Source of the DNA: Scleroderma bovista
Lineage: Eukaryota; Basidiomycota; Agaricomycetes; Boletales; Sclerodermataceae
Direction of reading: 5' to 3'
NCBI GenBank assembly: GCA_037178675.1
Contig: JAYMGJ010000178.1
Span: forward strand, 124,001 to 188,000
Length of the DNA stretch: 64,000 nucleotides
Below are positions 12,051-24,822 of this stretch, piece by piece. Position 1 is the stretch's first letter. Every line of letters begins with the position of its first letter. The translations under genes were made by a program, and so were the position numbers. A model generated the notes under the pieces. It worked only from the letters and a program-made list of their open reading frames with translations, was not told where the DNA came from and made no database searches.

Positions 12051-14138
12051 TTAGGTGTCCATTGCATTTGCTTCCCTAGTGCCCGCACTTCCGTCATCTC
12101 CAACTGCGGGTGCCAGAGCCTTGTCATCGGGGACATTGGCGGGACTTACCACGATGGTGGGGAGAGGAATGGCTTGTGGATCCAAAGCCATTGCATCATT
12201 GGTGATGCTGTTTGGAGGGAACGAGGAGAGGGGATCATCACCAGGTGTCATGGGGCACTGCAGGGGATGTGAGTATTGAACTGCAGGTAAATTAAATGGA
12301 CTTACTGGGATGGCAGGGACAGAAGCTGTGGGTTGATCCACAGCCATGGTATCATCAGTGTTGATGATGGCAGGAGGGGGGCAGGCGGGAGGAACATGGT
12401 CATCGCCAGCAGAGCTGGGAGACCGAGGCGAATGGGCGTCTTGTACCGCGGTTGGAGCCCACAGTGTTTGCAGGATGTCGGGGGCGACGGATTCAGCAAG
12501 CATCTCAATGGTGGTGGATACATCACAAGATGCATGTGGATGTGTGCACAGTTCCGTGCTTGCAACCACGGGGATTGTTGGATCCGGTCCGTGGTCTGCA
12601 GGAGGGCCAGTTGGGGGGGACACGACAGGGGAATGCGACTCAGCATGGACGGACGAAGGGGAGTGCATACGGAAAATGGATGCAGGACTTTCAACTGGTG
12701 TGAAAGTTTGCATGGCACCGGGAGGGGATGGTACTGGAGGGACAATTAGTGTACTTGACCTCAGACTCTCCATGAGCTGGCGAAGTGTGTCCACTTGGAC
12801 CTCTTGCACCTCCAGCCTCCGCATCACATCGCCCAACTTCTCCTTCAAGTCGGAACATTCGCTGCAGGCGCTTGTTGTCGTCGCCGTGGTCATATGTTTG
12901 CTGTACTCAACGCTTGTACCGCGGTCCCTCGATTTTGACAGCCATCGTGGTTGCACTATCAGCACTCCATCAAATTCTGTTTAGACATTCAGCAGAACGG
13001 AATAAAACAAATATTCAACTTACTTTCACATTTGCCCCTCAATGGGCCAGGTGTTGAAGGTCCAGCTGCATGTGCTGGACCTGCAGATGCAACACCCGCA
13101 GGAACGGGACTCTTGGCTTTGTGTTTGCGAGTCGAACGGGGAGGGTTTGTACGCAGTGGTGCAGGGGTTGGTGCTAGTGATTGGGGGGGGTCCGGCTGGC
13201 TGGTCCGTGCTGCTGGTGCACGCGATTGCGATCGAGACCGCGTACGCTTCAGTGACAGGCTGCACCCATGCTTCCCCTTGTTGCACTGGAAGCATGCACG
13301 GTCCTCCTTCCTGGCACAGGGTAACATGCGACGGGTGCAGTGGTCACATCGATCCATCGCGGGAAGGATGGGAAAGTCAGGAGGGGGATTGTGAAGGTCG
13401 TAGGTCTTCATGACACCGCGACGAATAGGCTTGGCAGTGTCTTCGTCGTCGCTGTCGACAATGGGGGCCGACTTGACCCGCTTGCAAGGGCAACGGGACT
13501 GGCTGCGTCCCCGAGTCTTTGCACGTCCACCGCGACGACCTCTCCCCTCCTCTGGAGCTACTGGCTCAGATGGGCCAGCGTCATTGCTACTCACCTCATG
13601 TACCAGTTGCTTCCCCTTATCCACCCTCTCCTCCTCCACCCTCTGCTCTGCTGCCTGCTCACCGTCCATTTGGCCTTCATCGCTTGGTTCGGGAACCCGG
13701 TCACCGTGATTGGAGTCTTGACCGCGGTTGCACCAGGGATGGTCGGAGACGTTCTCTGCAGGACACTGCAGGAGTTGGGGCCACTTTGGCCACGTGGTAA
13801 TTCCCTCTGATGGATCCTCGAGGTCGCGGTTGAGGGACATGAGCATGGGGGGGATGTTGAAACCACAGGGTAGGTTCCCCACCACCTCTTGAACACAGTT
13901 CTGACAATTGTTAGATACAGTCAAGGATTTAAATTAGTTTACTCACCAGCTGGGCCCAGACATCGCGATGGACGCCCAGCCATAATCCGGTATCCTTAGT
14001 TTTCTTAATTGTTGCGACTCGCGTGGTGATGAGGCTGGTGGCATCTGCGATGACTTCTCCAGGCATCATGGGGGTTCCAAAATCTTCGGGGACGTTGGAG
14101 GAGGATGCGAGCTGAGTGTCAGATTGTTGGGTAGACAT
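12051..14138 (-). CDS. Zn2Cys6-like cluster and coiled-coil protein, KDZ cargo (664 aa)
   Basis: Three exons keep phase: 14138-13947, 13900-13024 and 12976-12051, with GTGAGT and GTAAGT donors; the total is 664 codons plus stop. The middle exon has an acidic/basic low-complexity region, a KTRGRSQSR basic patch and then a cysteine cluster at about 13258-13348 with spacing CX2CX6CX7CX2CX6C. That spacing fits the fungal Zn2Cys6 (Gal4-type) pattern. Exon 3 contains a short heptad-like helix (SDLKEKLGDVMRRL onward), suitable for dimerisation, and a long Pro/Ser/Thr-rich tail as in activators. Zn2Cys6 proteins bind CGG triplets as dimers, and the element is full of CCG-CGG palindromes, so this is my candidate for a self-recognition factor. 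The family resemblance is by motif only. Confidence 0.7.
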
Positions 14139-15039
14139 AGTGAAGTGAAAATGAGCTGAGTGGGAGTGAAAACAAGTTTGTGGTGTGGAAGCCGCGCGGT
14201 ATGTTGAATATTTATTATGATTATGTCAGCGAGTGTCACACACCAGTGGACTGAATCTGACAGCATTGATATGTCACTCAATGCCACACCACGTGCTAAT
14301 AATCTCTGTGTGGGCTTTCAACCACGTGCATGGTACATCACCCAGGTTCACCAGTGTTGCGGTACACCCGTGGAAGCTGTATTTAGTGATAATTAAATGC
14401 TCCATATAGTTAGTCAGGCACCCACATCAATGTGTAAATTTAATCACCAAAGTATAAATGGAATGGACAGTCGCATGGATTGTTGGAGTGAATTGACCGC
14501 GGTAAGATCCAGTGTATTTCAGATTTACCAGTATCACAGGTGCAAGATTAGCAGCAAATAGAATAGAGACAACAATGATTGAAAATTTGTGATCAGGTAG
14601 CCAGTCTAAGCAACACTATTGACACTAAGATTTATTGCATACAATGCCTGCGGCAGACATTGAAGATTGGAAGGCAAGGAAAATGGTACCCACAACATCT
14701 ATTTAGGGAATCATGACTGCGGGTGTGCTAAACATGTTTCACTGTCTGTATTTACGCAGATGCAGAGCTACAATGGGTTGGCAAGCTTTGTTTTGATACA
14801 TATCTCATTCCTACCACAATATAGAACAATTGGAATCAATTGACAGTGATATGCAGTACCCAAATACCACCCCAGATTCCATTAATGACATAAGATGGTT
14901 GATTCCGACCATTATTTACCCTTTAAACATTTCATTCCATAGTGGTGGGAAATATATTATATAAGCTGTGGTACTTAACATAAATGATCGCAGCCTGTCA
15001 ACCCCAAACCCTCTATTGTCTCATACATCACCAGCAACC
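14139..15039. promoter_or_regulatory. Divergent promoter region between two KDZ cargo genes
   Basis: About 900 bp without a gene between the minus-strand Zn-cluster gene and the plus-strand gene at 15040. It holds a CCGCGG at about 14496 inside GACCGCGGTAAG and an ACTGCGGGT-like decayed site near 14717. A TATATTATATAAG stretch near 14952 lies 90 bp upstream of the 15040 start and is a plausible TATA element. Confidence 0.45.
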
Positions 15040-16427
15040 ATGAGCGGACCAAGGAATGTGAGATTTATAGATGATGGAGCACCCAACACATGTAAGTATA
15101 TGTATTGGATCTGTATCCCTCATTTGACATGGATCTCGGACAGCTTTGATTGGCAGCCCAGGGTGGACACCTCCCAACAGGCAAACTCTGAGGGCACCTT
15201 GTGAGTATCTATCAGTTCTACATGACTATTGCTTATTTCAAATTCACAGCAACTGAGAGTAGCAGTGGATGGTCTCCACCCACTCAGCCAAACCATCTAC
15301 CCGTGGGCGACCCAATGTGTATTGACACAAATGAACATTCACTCCCCACGGTTGATTCACCGTCATCCAATGTGTCGGACAATAGCTGGTCTCCACCAGG
15401 TGTGTTGCCACGTCGTGAACTCCCACCTACGTCATCCCCTAACCGCGATACCACCCTGATGCCTCAAACATCCTCCGACTCTGGTTCTGACACTGACACG
15501 TCGGAGGATAGCCAAGGATGGACTCCCCCCCCTGTTGCCACATCAGCAATTCCAGTCCAGATGTACACACAACTCTCCCAGAACCCAGTTTCTGAAGAAA
15601 GTGACTCATCACCACAGCCCATGATGCCAACCCATGGACCATCTGCTGATTCCTCAGATGGTGACACGTCGGAGGAGAGTCAAGCATGTACTCCACCTGC
15701 ACAGTAAGCCTCTAACATTTTTCCAACATTACTCATGTCGCCGATGGAGTCAACCCCTTGTAGGCAACCCCGCGGATCAGCATCGCTCAGTGCATCATGT
15801 CTCTCCACAGAGACAGGTAAGCCAACTGGGAGTGAATCTGACGCAGAGGCAATATGCCTCAAAGACTTCTGGCCGAGAGTCATTGGTACAAGCCCCATTG
15901 TGCACAGTAGGTTAGTGGATAAGGGAAAGGCGCCTGAAACGGAATCAAGCTCAGTGCGCCCATTCCCTGTAACCTGTCCCAAGGATGTGGAAGGTGAGTG
16001 TTGCCTCAGGTTAAATTACTGACAGTCATAGTGGAATGGTGGCATTTGCTACAAACAATGGCCGACCTTGAAATTGACCGCGGTAAATTCAATGGCCCAC
16101 GGCATGAATGTGAGTACATTAGTATATCTACTAAATTGATATTCACAATCAGTAGTAAGCACAGCTCGCCAGATTGCAGCTTGTTTTCACCCCAAGGATG
16201 GCAAATCCATCCGCCTGGACAACTCATACGACAAACCCCTTATCATAATGTACCAGCAGTATGCGGACAAGTTGGTGGAAGAAACTAGGGAGTGGAGAAG
16301 GCTGATGGCCTTACGGGCACATTATGCTGACATGATAGATAAGTTGGAGCACATGGATAAGGGTGAGATGGAGGGCACACAGGGTGCCATGGATCATTTA
16401 GATAATTTACACCCGTCAATATTGTAA
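15040..16427 (+). CDS. S/T/P-rich protein of unknown function, KDZ cargo (382 aa)
   Basis: Six exons keep phase: 15040-15091, 15144-15200, 15250-15703, 15764-15993, 16026-16109 and 16156-16427. The first two-thirds is disordered Ser/Thr/Pro/Asp-rich sequence with a recurring GW(S/T)PP motif (GWTPPN, GWSPPTQ, SWSPPGV, GWTPPPV). The C-terminal exon is a compact, charged, helical segment (IIMYQQYADKLVEETREWRRLMALRAHYADMI region). It is uninterrupted, which suggests recent selection. I recognise no domain; the layout resembles a regulatory or adaptor protein. It reads divergently from the Zn-cluster gene and could share its promoter. Confidence 0.65.
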
Positions 16428-16512
16428 TTACATTTGGTTGTCTGCTAGTATTAAATACTTGAAAGAATGATTTTCAGTGTGTGAGATGACATTCACTAGG
16501 ATTGTGAGTTTA

Positions 16513-17803
16513 TGTCAAGACCGGTTCTCCTCGACGATCTTACTAGGAGGTCCAGAGGTGCAGGGAACTAATGAGGAGGTAAGTCCAGACACTAGTAGGT
16601 GCTAGTTAGTGCGGAGAGTCAAGTCCGGGTCAAATGAACAAAGTCCGGGCACTAGAGGAGCACAGGGAGTAAGTCCGGGTTTTTGCGGAGTAAGTCCGGA
16701 CCGCAGGAAAGTGGTCCGGAGTTGAGCACAGCTTGTCCGGAGTGAAGGACATCCCAGAGGTGGGATAGTCCTGAGAGGTCTAGCGTCGAGTCTGGGACAG
16801 AGGTGGCTTTTGCCCTTGTGCAAGTAGGAGACTTGCTAGGATCAGACATAGGACCAAGGGGACGAGATAGGACGGAGGCCGGAGTTGGCCGGAGTTCAGG
16901 GGTTCAGATGAACAGATGGATTAGGAGAGCATAATGGGTAGTACAGAGTGGGGAGTATCTTAGTCGAGATTTGATCTAAGGACTACTAGGCCGGAGTACG
17001 GTAGTTTATATAGTAATGAAACTAAGGTGAGTATATACGGTGACAAGTAAACACCTTAATGTCGAGACAAGGGATGGAGCAGAAGCAGACAGGAAAATAA
17101 ACCAGGTACAAGAAAATAAAGCAGGGACAGGAAAATAAACCGGAGCGGAAGCAGACACGGGGAACTAGAGTTACAGGGACAACGGAGGAAAAGCAGGGAC
17201 AAGGGAACTAGGTCGGAAGAGGACAGGTAAGGGTCAGAGGTGGACTTAACTAATGTTAAGTCCGGAGCGATGTCCAGGACCGGAGGAAGTGGGACCGGAG
17301 GAAGTGGGACCGGAGGAAGTGCACAACCGGAGGAAGTGCAAGAGCGGAGGGAGTGCACAGGTGGAGGAAGGGCGAAGTAGCCGGAGGAAGGTCCGGAGTT
17401 GGACATGGAAATGTCCTAAGCCTTTGGTGGACCTGACAGAGGAAGTGGAGCAGGAGCAGGAGCAGAACTGAGCCGGAGTTGGATGTACCAGCCGGAGTTG
17501 GATGTACCAGCCGGAGTTGGGCTACGTTGCAGACAAGGCTAAGGGAGTAGCCGGACTGAAACCGGAGTAGTGACTAGTGGTAGGTACAGGTCCGACATGG
17601 AGGAGTTAGACCGCGGATCTGTCTGTAGGAAGACAGGGGTTAGTCCTGAGGCGGAGATGGACGTAGTGACCGGAGTTGAGCTGGAGTGCAGCTATAGGGC
17701 TGGAGATGGCTGGACTAGATCCGGAGTTGCATCTATGCCTAAGGAGAGGTCAGGCAGGCCATGGTTAGACCGGAGTTGCGACTGGAAAAGTATGGATATG
17801 ACA
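16513..17803 (-). mobile_element. Solo LTR of a CCGG-rich Gypsy relative, inside the KDZ element
   Basis: Begins TGTCAAGACCGG, ends GGATATGACA, and is flanked by a perfect 5-bp duplication GTTTA (16508-16512 and 17804-17808). Ends and parts of the body (GACAAGTAAAC, ACAAGGG, repeated CCGGAGTTGG) resemble the 633-bp LTRs of the Gypsy at 54679-62573. At 1291 bp it is about twice as long, swollen with short direct repeats such as GGACCGGAGGAAGTG. It lies in the gap between two convergent cargo genes, so it probably did no harm. Confidence 0.82.
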
Positions 17804-17995
17804 GTTTAAAGGTAAATGTGATGGACACCGCATGTTTGATCATGACTGCGGTTGTGTTCAACAGTCATGTTGTCATATTCACCTTACATTCACTGCGGTT
17901 ATGATTCATGATACACAGCAATGGCCACCTGGTGATGATGATCCTATATCCACATATACAGATTTGTCTACATTTACAATCCGTATATGAGGAAT

Positions 17996-20834
17996 CTATT
18001 CTCGGCACTTCTTTCGTAGGCGGGCATCATCATAGTCCTCCAGCCTTGATGGGAGCCTCTTTGGCCAGACCGACTGCCGCCTCATGACACCTTTTCCCCC
18101 TTGATTGGATTCATCTTGTAGTGATTTATGTTTTGCATTTTATTTCAGGTCCTGTAAGTAATTTTTCCGGGATTGCCATAATGCATACCTTGTGGAATAG
18201 CTGCAGGAGCTGAATGACCTGCGGTTGGCACTTGAATTGACTGACCGCTCTGTTTCATGACTTCAGAGTGTTTGGCTGAATATATATCAGATTTGTAAGA
18301 ATAAATATGTTGGTGATGGAATAAGAAGCGCCCTTGCCTTTTATCTTCCCACTTTGTTGAGCCGCGGTGGAGGGAGGACCTGCAGGTGTCACATCCATGG
18401 AAGGAGCACTCTTCCCAGTACCTCCAGGATGTTTCCCTGAATATAAATATTAAATATGAATATGTCAGTGTCAGAATATGTTCACAGCCTAAGAAGACCA
18501 TCACCTTTGGTGTTAAGCGGAGCGTCAGAGTGGGCAGTGGCAGTGACCTCCATGGCAGCCGTACTCTTCCCTGTGACTGCACTCTGTTTACCTAAATGAA
18601 TATATGATAAACATAGCCGTAACTGCTGGTGTGACATCATAGGACCACCTTTACCTTTGGTCTTCTGAGTGACAGGTGGGTTGTCAGCCGCGGTTGTGGA
18701 AGCACCCGCGGTTGCAATTGGATGTGCCGGATTATTCTTATCTGCAACTGCTTTTTTCTTGTCTGCATATAAATATTATCCACATACATTTAGTTGTATG
18801 TGGGGGTCCATAAGAACACTCTCACCTGTTGTCTTTACCCGCGGCTTGGGTTTGACAACCATTGCAGTACCCGCGGTCGGAGGATTCTCACTGCCTGCTA
18901 TTGTTTGTTCATTTCATCCCTATTGATAATAAATATCCCACCTGAATCTTTCCTTTGCTGCATTGCCTGTTGCTGATGGGACCCAGCACGCATGGAATAT
19001 GATGCATTTGGTGGGCCCACTTTAATATTGTGACCGGCTGAGGAGTCACCATCGGTCTGATCTGAACTGGAATCTGTGAAAATATATCAGTGTATGTTCA
19101 TACAGTAACCATACTTACCCTTTGAATTTTTTCTGGCATGCGTCTGTTTCAACCTTTTATTATGGCTCTTCTCAGCATCTGCTGCAAGACATCAACAATA
19201 TACCAATGAATGAATAGATGTAATTACCTTGCAAATTGTGTTGACCGCGGGTGTGCCTTGATTCTGCTCCACCCCTAGAAGGACCCGCGGCATTTCCATG
19301 CGGACGCACAGGGGGCTGAATGTCCTCTATGTCCTCATCATTATATGATACATCTATCAATGCCTCTCAGTGGTTGCCAATTTAATAGAATGATATTTAC
19401 CTTGCGTGGGCTTTTTTCCTGTTCTCTTTGCCGTACTCTTGTGATTGGCACTCGAAACCGCGGCTTGTAGCGACCCATCGGACTCTAACCACCTCTTGAC
19501 CTTGAATGTATTTGCGGGATCACTCACTTGCCTGTCTCGCCACCACTCCAATATTTCTGTGGCCTCTTTGTTGGTAAGCCTAGAGGGTTCCTTGAATGCG
19601 ACATTGGCAGGCCAATACCTGCCCGATATATATGTGCCGCGGTCAAGCCCAATCGCTGCCCATGGTACAGCAACATCGGACCGACCACAAGCCTTTCCTG
19701 TTATGACATGGTTAGTGTTTGATTCATAGAATATTTTTACATACCATAATGAAAACTAATGAATGCGCGGACTACATCCTTTTTGTCCTGGGTGTTCATA
19801 TTCAGGATGACTGGAATGTAGGGCACGTCATCTGCATCTGTTGGGAGGTTAAACCGCGGCTGTCTTTTACCTTTGACAGGCTTTCTTGGAACTGTGCCCT
19901 CATCCTCCATATCTTCACCACTTTCCTCCTCCACACCAAACACCTGATGGGCATACCACTCCCACTTGTTCTCCACCCGGTCCCAGCCATCAAAGAGCTT
20001 GCCATCACCCAATTCGTCATTGAAGTCATGCCTATGTGTGTCAGTAGTAATATATACACCGAATAACCACACTCACAGGCCATACATGATGTCACCTGCG
20101 GCACCTTTCCAAGCCGCCATCACCACCACTCTGGCACCACACTGCTTCCACATCGCCTTGGAAAACTCACGGGCAAACTTCCGACCTTTTCCTTCCGCGG
20201 CTCTACCTGTAGTTTCAGTACCATGCTGCCACGGGATAAGAGTCTCACCTTGCTTGGATCTCTGGGGGGGGGGGGGGGGGGGGTGGGTATCACTCCATTC
20301 CTTGGCTGTCTTTTCTGCCCGCTCTATGTTCTCCGCGGTCAGTCTCTTTATCACTTTGCCCACCGCCCTCTGATAATTTTGAATGTACCCGCTGGAACCG
20401 GGTGCATGTCCTGCTCTGGCAAGCACATCATCTATTTTTGCCTTCTCTTGGTCTGCTATTACCATGCGGGCAGTCCACCTGCGGCCATATTTGATGAGCT
20501 GTTTTTTCTTCCGAGTGCGAGAGTGATTATACAGCCAATTTTGAATGGCCTATGAAAATACGAAATAAGGCAAGCTCTTCATAAGTGAGGGAGCACTCAC
20601 CTTCTTCTTTATCACCCATTGGTGACTCTTGAGTGTCCTGTTGGCCTCCAGCCTTTGGACATGGCTTGCAATGTCCTTAAAAATAGACTTCCTTTTCATT
20701 GCGTCCGCTGCCATCCACTGTTCCAGTTTCTCCTGGACAATGATGAGCTCATCTTTGCGAAGGGGGGTCTTGCCTTGCCCAGTGGCATCAGACCTCCCAT
20801 CACTATCACTCTCACTGTACTCAGATTTGGACAT
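17996..20834 (-). CDS. Multi-exon conserved agaricomycete protein, KDZ cargo
   Basis: Starts at ATG 20834 (MSKSEYSESDS). Exon 1 runs to 20601 and exon 2 starts at 20549. Further exons follow through 20045, 19690 and 19360, then several micro-exons of 20-45 codons separated by 45-60-bp introns, ending at the stop near 17996. Recognisable segments are an IQNWLYNHSR motif, a VKRFTAEN-like coiled region, a VVRAFISFHYGKACGR segment and a WRDR segment. The C-terminal part is low complexity, rich in Ser/Thr/Pro, with a basic tail (KRLPSRLEDYDDARLRKKCRE). The RAF-x3-HY-x2-A-GR and YxP segments resemble a large expanded family of mushroom hypothetical proteins. A poly-G run near 20263-20282 encodes a proline stretch. 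I assign no function. Confidence 0.6.
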
Positions 20835-21260
20835 GGGTGAGGTGGAATCTTTGCAGCGAGTTCCAAATTCTGGCACACATTTGGGCCTGTTGATTGAAGT
20901 TCACACGGTCACTTTCTTCACATGTCACAAGGACCCTTGATCTTACTTTACCATGTATGGGCAGATGCAATACGGCGCCCGAGGAATATTTGGTAAGATT
21001 CCATGGGTATTTGCAAAGATCTTACCATAGATGGAAAGGTCCATGTTGCTCAGGGTCCATTTTGACAACGCTTATGTGCCAATCTCAAGATCTCAGTCCA
21101 TAGTTGGTAGGGTTCCATTTGTGCCTGATCGCGGTCCCGACTGAGTGGATTGACACCGCAGGATCCCAATCCGATGCAGTTGGTCAAGTTCAAGGTATTG
21201 CAATGAGGCATTTCAAGGTCAAAAGTGGTCGTGTTGTGAGCTTCGCATCCAGAGACAGTC
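20835..21260. promoter_or_regulatory. Divergent spacer upstream of KDZ transposase
   Basis: About 425 bp between the minus-strand gene start and the transposase ATG at 21261. It holds no CCGCGG but has related GATCGCGGTCC and GACACCGCAGG blocks at 21128-21163. It presumably holds both promoters; no clear TATA box was seen. Confidence 0.35.
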
Positions 21261-24200
21261 ATGGGGAAGTCCAAGGTAGTAAAAGTAGGCCCCTCTACAC
21301 CTGTAATGCAGGTGACATGGAAGACAGTAAGATCTGGTAGACAATCCAAGGACAAGATCATAAAGGCTCCACCCTGGAAAAAGGCACGCATTGAAAGAGC
21401 TGATGATCAGTCTCCTACTCGAGCTGGTTCATCGGCATTGGAGCACACCAGTTTCTTTCCAGATGAGCCTGTAGAGGCATATTCTACTACAGATGATCCA
21501 CCCCTGCGAGCATGTAGATTGCCAAGGAACCAGGTCTGATGCACCTTCCACACTCTAAATATATATCTCATCCAATCATAGGACCACTATCTGCGAGACT
21601 GGCTGCCCTGGAAAGGCAAATATTTGTCAGTGCTCCTAGAAATGGAGGCACCCCCTGCATCCAGGATCTGTATGCGGTGTGGAAAGGATGGGGCAATTAG
21701 GTGCACCGACTGTGCTCATAGGCCACTCTTCTGCACCAACTGTTGCCTTGACACACACCAGCTTGGTCCCTTCCATCGGATTCAAAGGTGGACTGGAACC
21801 TTCTTTGAGGATTTCTCTCTTCGCCTGGTGGGTCAGTTCTTTCACCATATCCACATGGTAATTAATAAAGCAGATTGGATTTGTGATGCACTTGGGCCAT
21901 GGTGGAAAACCATGTCCTAGCGGAGGATATAGCCGTGGTAATAATGCAAGTGATGATGAAGATGCTTGGGAAGATGTGGAGGACGATGGGAGCCCACCTC
22001 ATCTAGCTAGACCATGGGACAGAAGTTGCCAAATTGTGGTGGACACTAATGGGTGCACTTTTGCGACATTCGGTACTGCAGCTGCAATGGTTCAGAGGAC
22101 TCACATCTGCAACTTATGATGGCTGGCCTTTTCCCTGTGACAACAAAAAGTCCCAGGACTGCATTTACCTTCCAGGTGCTGGATGATTTTATCCGGGACA
22201 ATGTGGAATGTGGCACCACTGCAATGAATTACTATAGTAAGTTGCAGAGACTGACATCCAATGCATTCCCACATGCGGTGCCGGTAAGTGAAGTAACCTT
22301 TTGTTGACCGCGGCATTGACACCGCGGATGAAATAGAATAGGTACAGGGAGCTCCTGAGATTGTCAAGGGCATGGAGACTTTTGAAACTTCTCAAGTGGA
22401 AAGGATTCTATGGAATGTCGGAAGAACCAGGGCCAGGGGAACTGGTCCTCTTTTGCCCGGCATGTCCCCAACCCGGGGTCAATATGCCACCCGCGGGAGA
22501 GGTGGATCTCACACAGTGAGTATTGGTTGTAATTATTCCATAATTTACATATATGACTGATCTGGACAGTTGGAAGTATTCAAGGGTCATTGCCATGGAT
22601 GGAAATTTCAAAGCTGAACATATGTTGCTCAAACAAGCTCCAAACGAGGTCTGGTTGATGGATGGAAAAGGATTCATGGTAACATCAGAGCCTTATAAAT
22701 CCTATTTAGCAGGAAGTGCAAATAGAGTGGAGGTATGATATCCTTGACGCATGCCGCGGTATGTTCTGATGCCGCAGTTAGAAATCGGACTGTAGCAATC
22801 ACCGTGCGGTCAATCAGGCGAATACTAGTAGAAGTCAGTTGTCATCAACTGGAATCAGTGGTTGTGCCTGTGCCAGACATGGGTGCTTTGTTTCACATGC
22901 CATGGTTGATTTCCAAAAGGGAGAGCAGTGCGTCCACGGTTCCAAAATAAAGAGCTTTATTGACCTGCGGGTAGGCAAGTCAACATGGATTACTCCTTGG
23001 TGCATGCAGTGCATCACAGAATGGACCACCAACAGCGGGTGGTAAACTTCTATGACATCAATTGTCAATACAGCAAAAACCTGTATCGGCGTATGGAAGG
23101 GAACCGGTTTGTGTCTCTCCCACCTGGATTAAAGATTCAACCGGGCATTGGTATATGGCATGTCCATGGACATCAATCGGAATGTTTTGTCAGGTATTCC
23201 CCTAATTTCATTCCTGGAGTAGGCAATGTGGATGGGGAAATAATGGAGACTCTCTGGTCGTCCTTAAATATTATTTCCCCCTCCACCTGGGGAATGGCTG
23301 CCCCTCATCAGCAGGAAATGCTGGACTTCCAAATGAACGACAGTAATTTCTTGAAGATGGTCCGCATGCGTGAGTGATGCTAAATATGGGATATGGCGAC
23401 CGCATTCATGCATTCCAGCTCTGTCTTTGAAGAGGAAACTGGTTGCTGCACAAAGAAATCTGGCATCCTCTCGTGATACCTTTGCAAATTTGGATGAAAC
23501 TGTGCCTGAAGACATTCGTAATACTTGGATGGCCCAAGAGAGGAATGCACTTGTGGAGAGGTTATCCAATGCAAAGGCCATGGATATATTTGAAGTCCAG
23601 TTGGAAAAGGGTAGGTCCTATGGCAACAAGTACAGAAAAAGGCTGAAATGACACGGAAAGCACCGAGCATTAAATCCATGGAGATTAGCCTCATAGGAAT
23701 GCAATCCGCAGCAGGGGCACTGCGAGGATCCGCCACATGGATGGCAAGGGCCTTGAAGGTGGAGGAGTCTCAGATAGTGCTCTTATTGGATGCATGCAGG
23801 ATTGATTCAAGAACTACCGAAAACCAAAGGCTTGACATTTCCCGCCGTCGCGACAGGCTACAGTCGCAAATCAATGGCTTGGTGCAGACCGCGGCAACAT
23901 TTGTGGGAGCTGACTGGGACAGTGGACTTGATGCCTGCGAACATGGTGACTCAGGGAGTGATGAAGATGGTACCTTCATTACTGTATCCCCTGGGAATGC
24001 AGAACACGCCATACTGCCACTGCCTTCCTATATAGGTTTGCCGCGGTGTGGTGCATTGGAGCTGAATGGCCTCGTAGAGGAAGAACTTCAGCTCAGACAA
24101 GGTCAGGCCAATGATGCTCTGCATGAAATACGACTTGCTCTTGCAGACAAGGCAGTCTTATTTCGCACTGAGGTCCGACATGGCAGAAACTATGCTGTGA

Positions 24201-24745
24201 CAACCCGCGCTTGGAAAAAGGTATCGGACCTGGACACCTTGGTCAAAAGATATTCCGCGATCTATAATCGGTGCCAAAAGCAAATGGTTGCGTTGGGAGC
24301 CGACCAAAGCATTCTTGACCGGTATCAAATACTTAACAAGAAGGATCTCACAGTGAGTACCGCGGTGTCCGATCCGAATGCAAGGGGCCATCGCCATGAC
24401 TCCTTGGCATGGTTCTGGACTATGGACATTCCAAAGGACACAAATAAAAATGATTGGATGTCAGAGTGTAAGCTTTGCAATTTTTGGTCATATATATCTA
24501 CTTAATGATTCCAAATAGTTTACCGGGTTCATTGGTTATGGGCGAAGGCAAAACAAGATCGATGGACTGAAGAGGTGGACCTCATAATTTCAGAACAGGG
24601 TTGGACACACAACTTCTTCAGGAACCGGGCAAATTTCTGGGAGGAAAAAGCAGCGAAATTGGGATTGGACTTTGACCGCGGGATGGCATGCTATGCAGCA
24701 AGGCAATATGACATGTACAACAAATTGAGCAAACTCTGTCAATGA
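21261..24745 (+). pseudogene. KDZ transposase with CxC2 cysteine cluster (one-base frameshift)
   Basis: Transposase of the Kyakuja-Dileera-Zisupton superfamily. The basic N-terminus (exon 21261-21533) leads to a CxC2-type cluster (exon 21582-21827: CMRCGKDGAIRCTDC, FCTNCC, PFHRI-x-W) and LGHGGKPCP. The catalytic region follows: WKYSRVIAMDGNF (first Asp), CSNHRAVNQAN, CARHGCFV, a second acidic site (VDFQKGE), NFYDINCQYSKN, WHVHGHQ, and GNVDGEIMETLWS (Glu), NDSNFLKMVRM. A long helical C-terminal region ends at 24745. All three acidic residues are present. One base is missing near 22050, in a G run inside DTNG-VHFCDIRYCSC. One further splice junction, about 22284-22341, does not keep phase in my reading. 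Apart from these the gene is open, so the loss is recent or a sequencing error. Confidence 0.85.
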
Positions 24746-24822
24746 TTATGTGTTAAAATATCACCCGAGGCACAAACAATGCATACTAGTTCTACAATTT
24801 ACATGCAATTATGGAACACCAT

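Noticed and set aside
20262..20282. Poly-G run as a functional quadruplex element
   Set aside because: It is a proline-coding homopolymer inside an open frame; its length may be slippage or a sequencing artefact.
22741..22975. Minus-strand frames across the KDZ catalytic exons
   Set aside because: They are antisense shadows of the conserved transposase exons.
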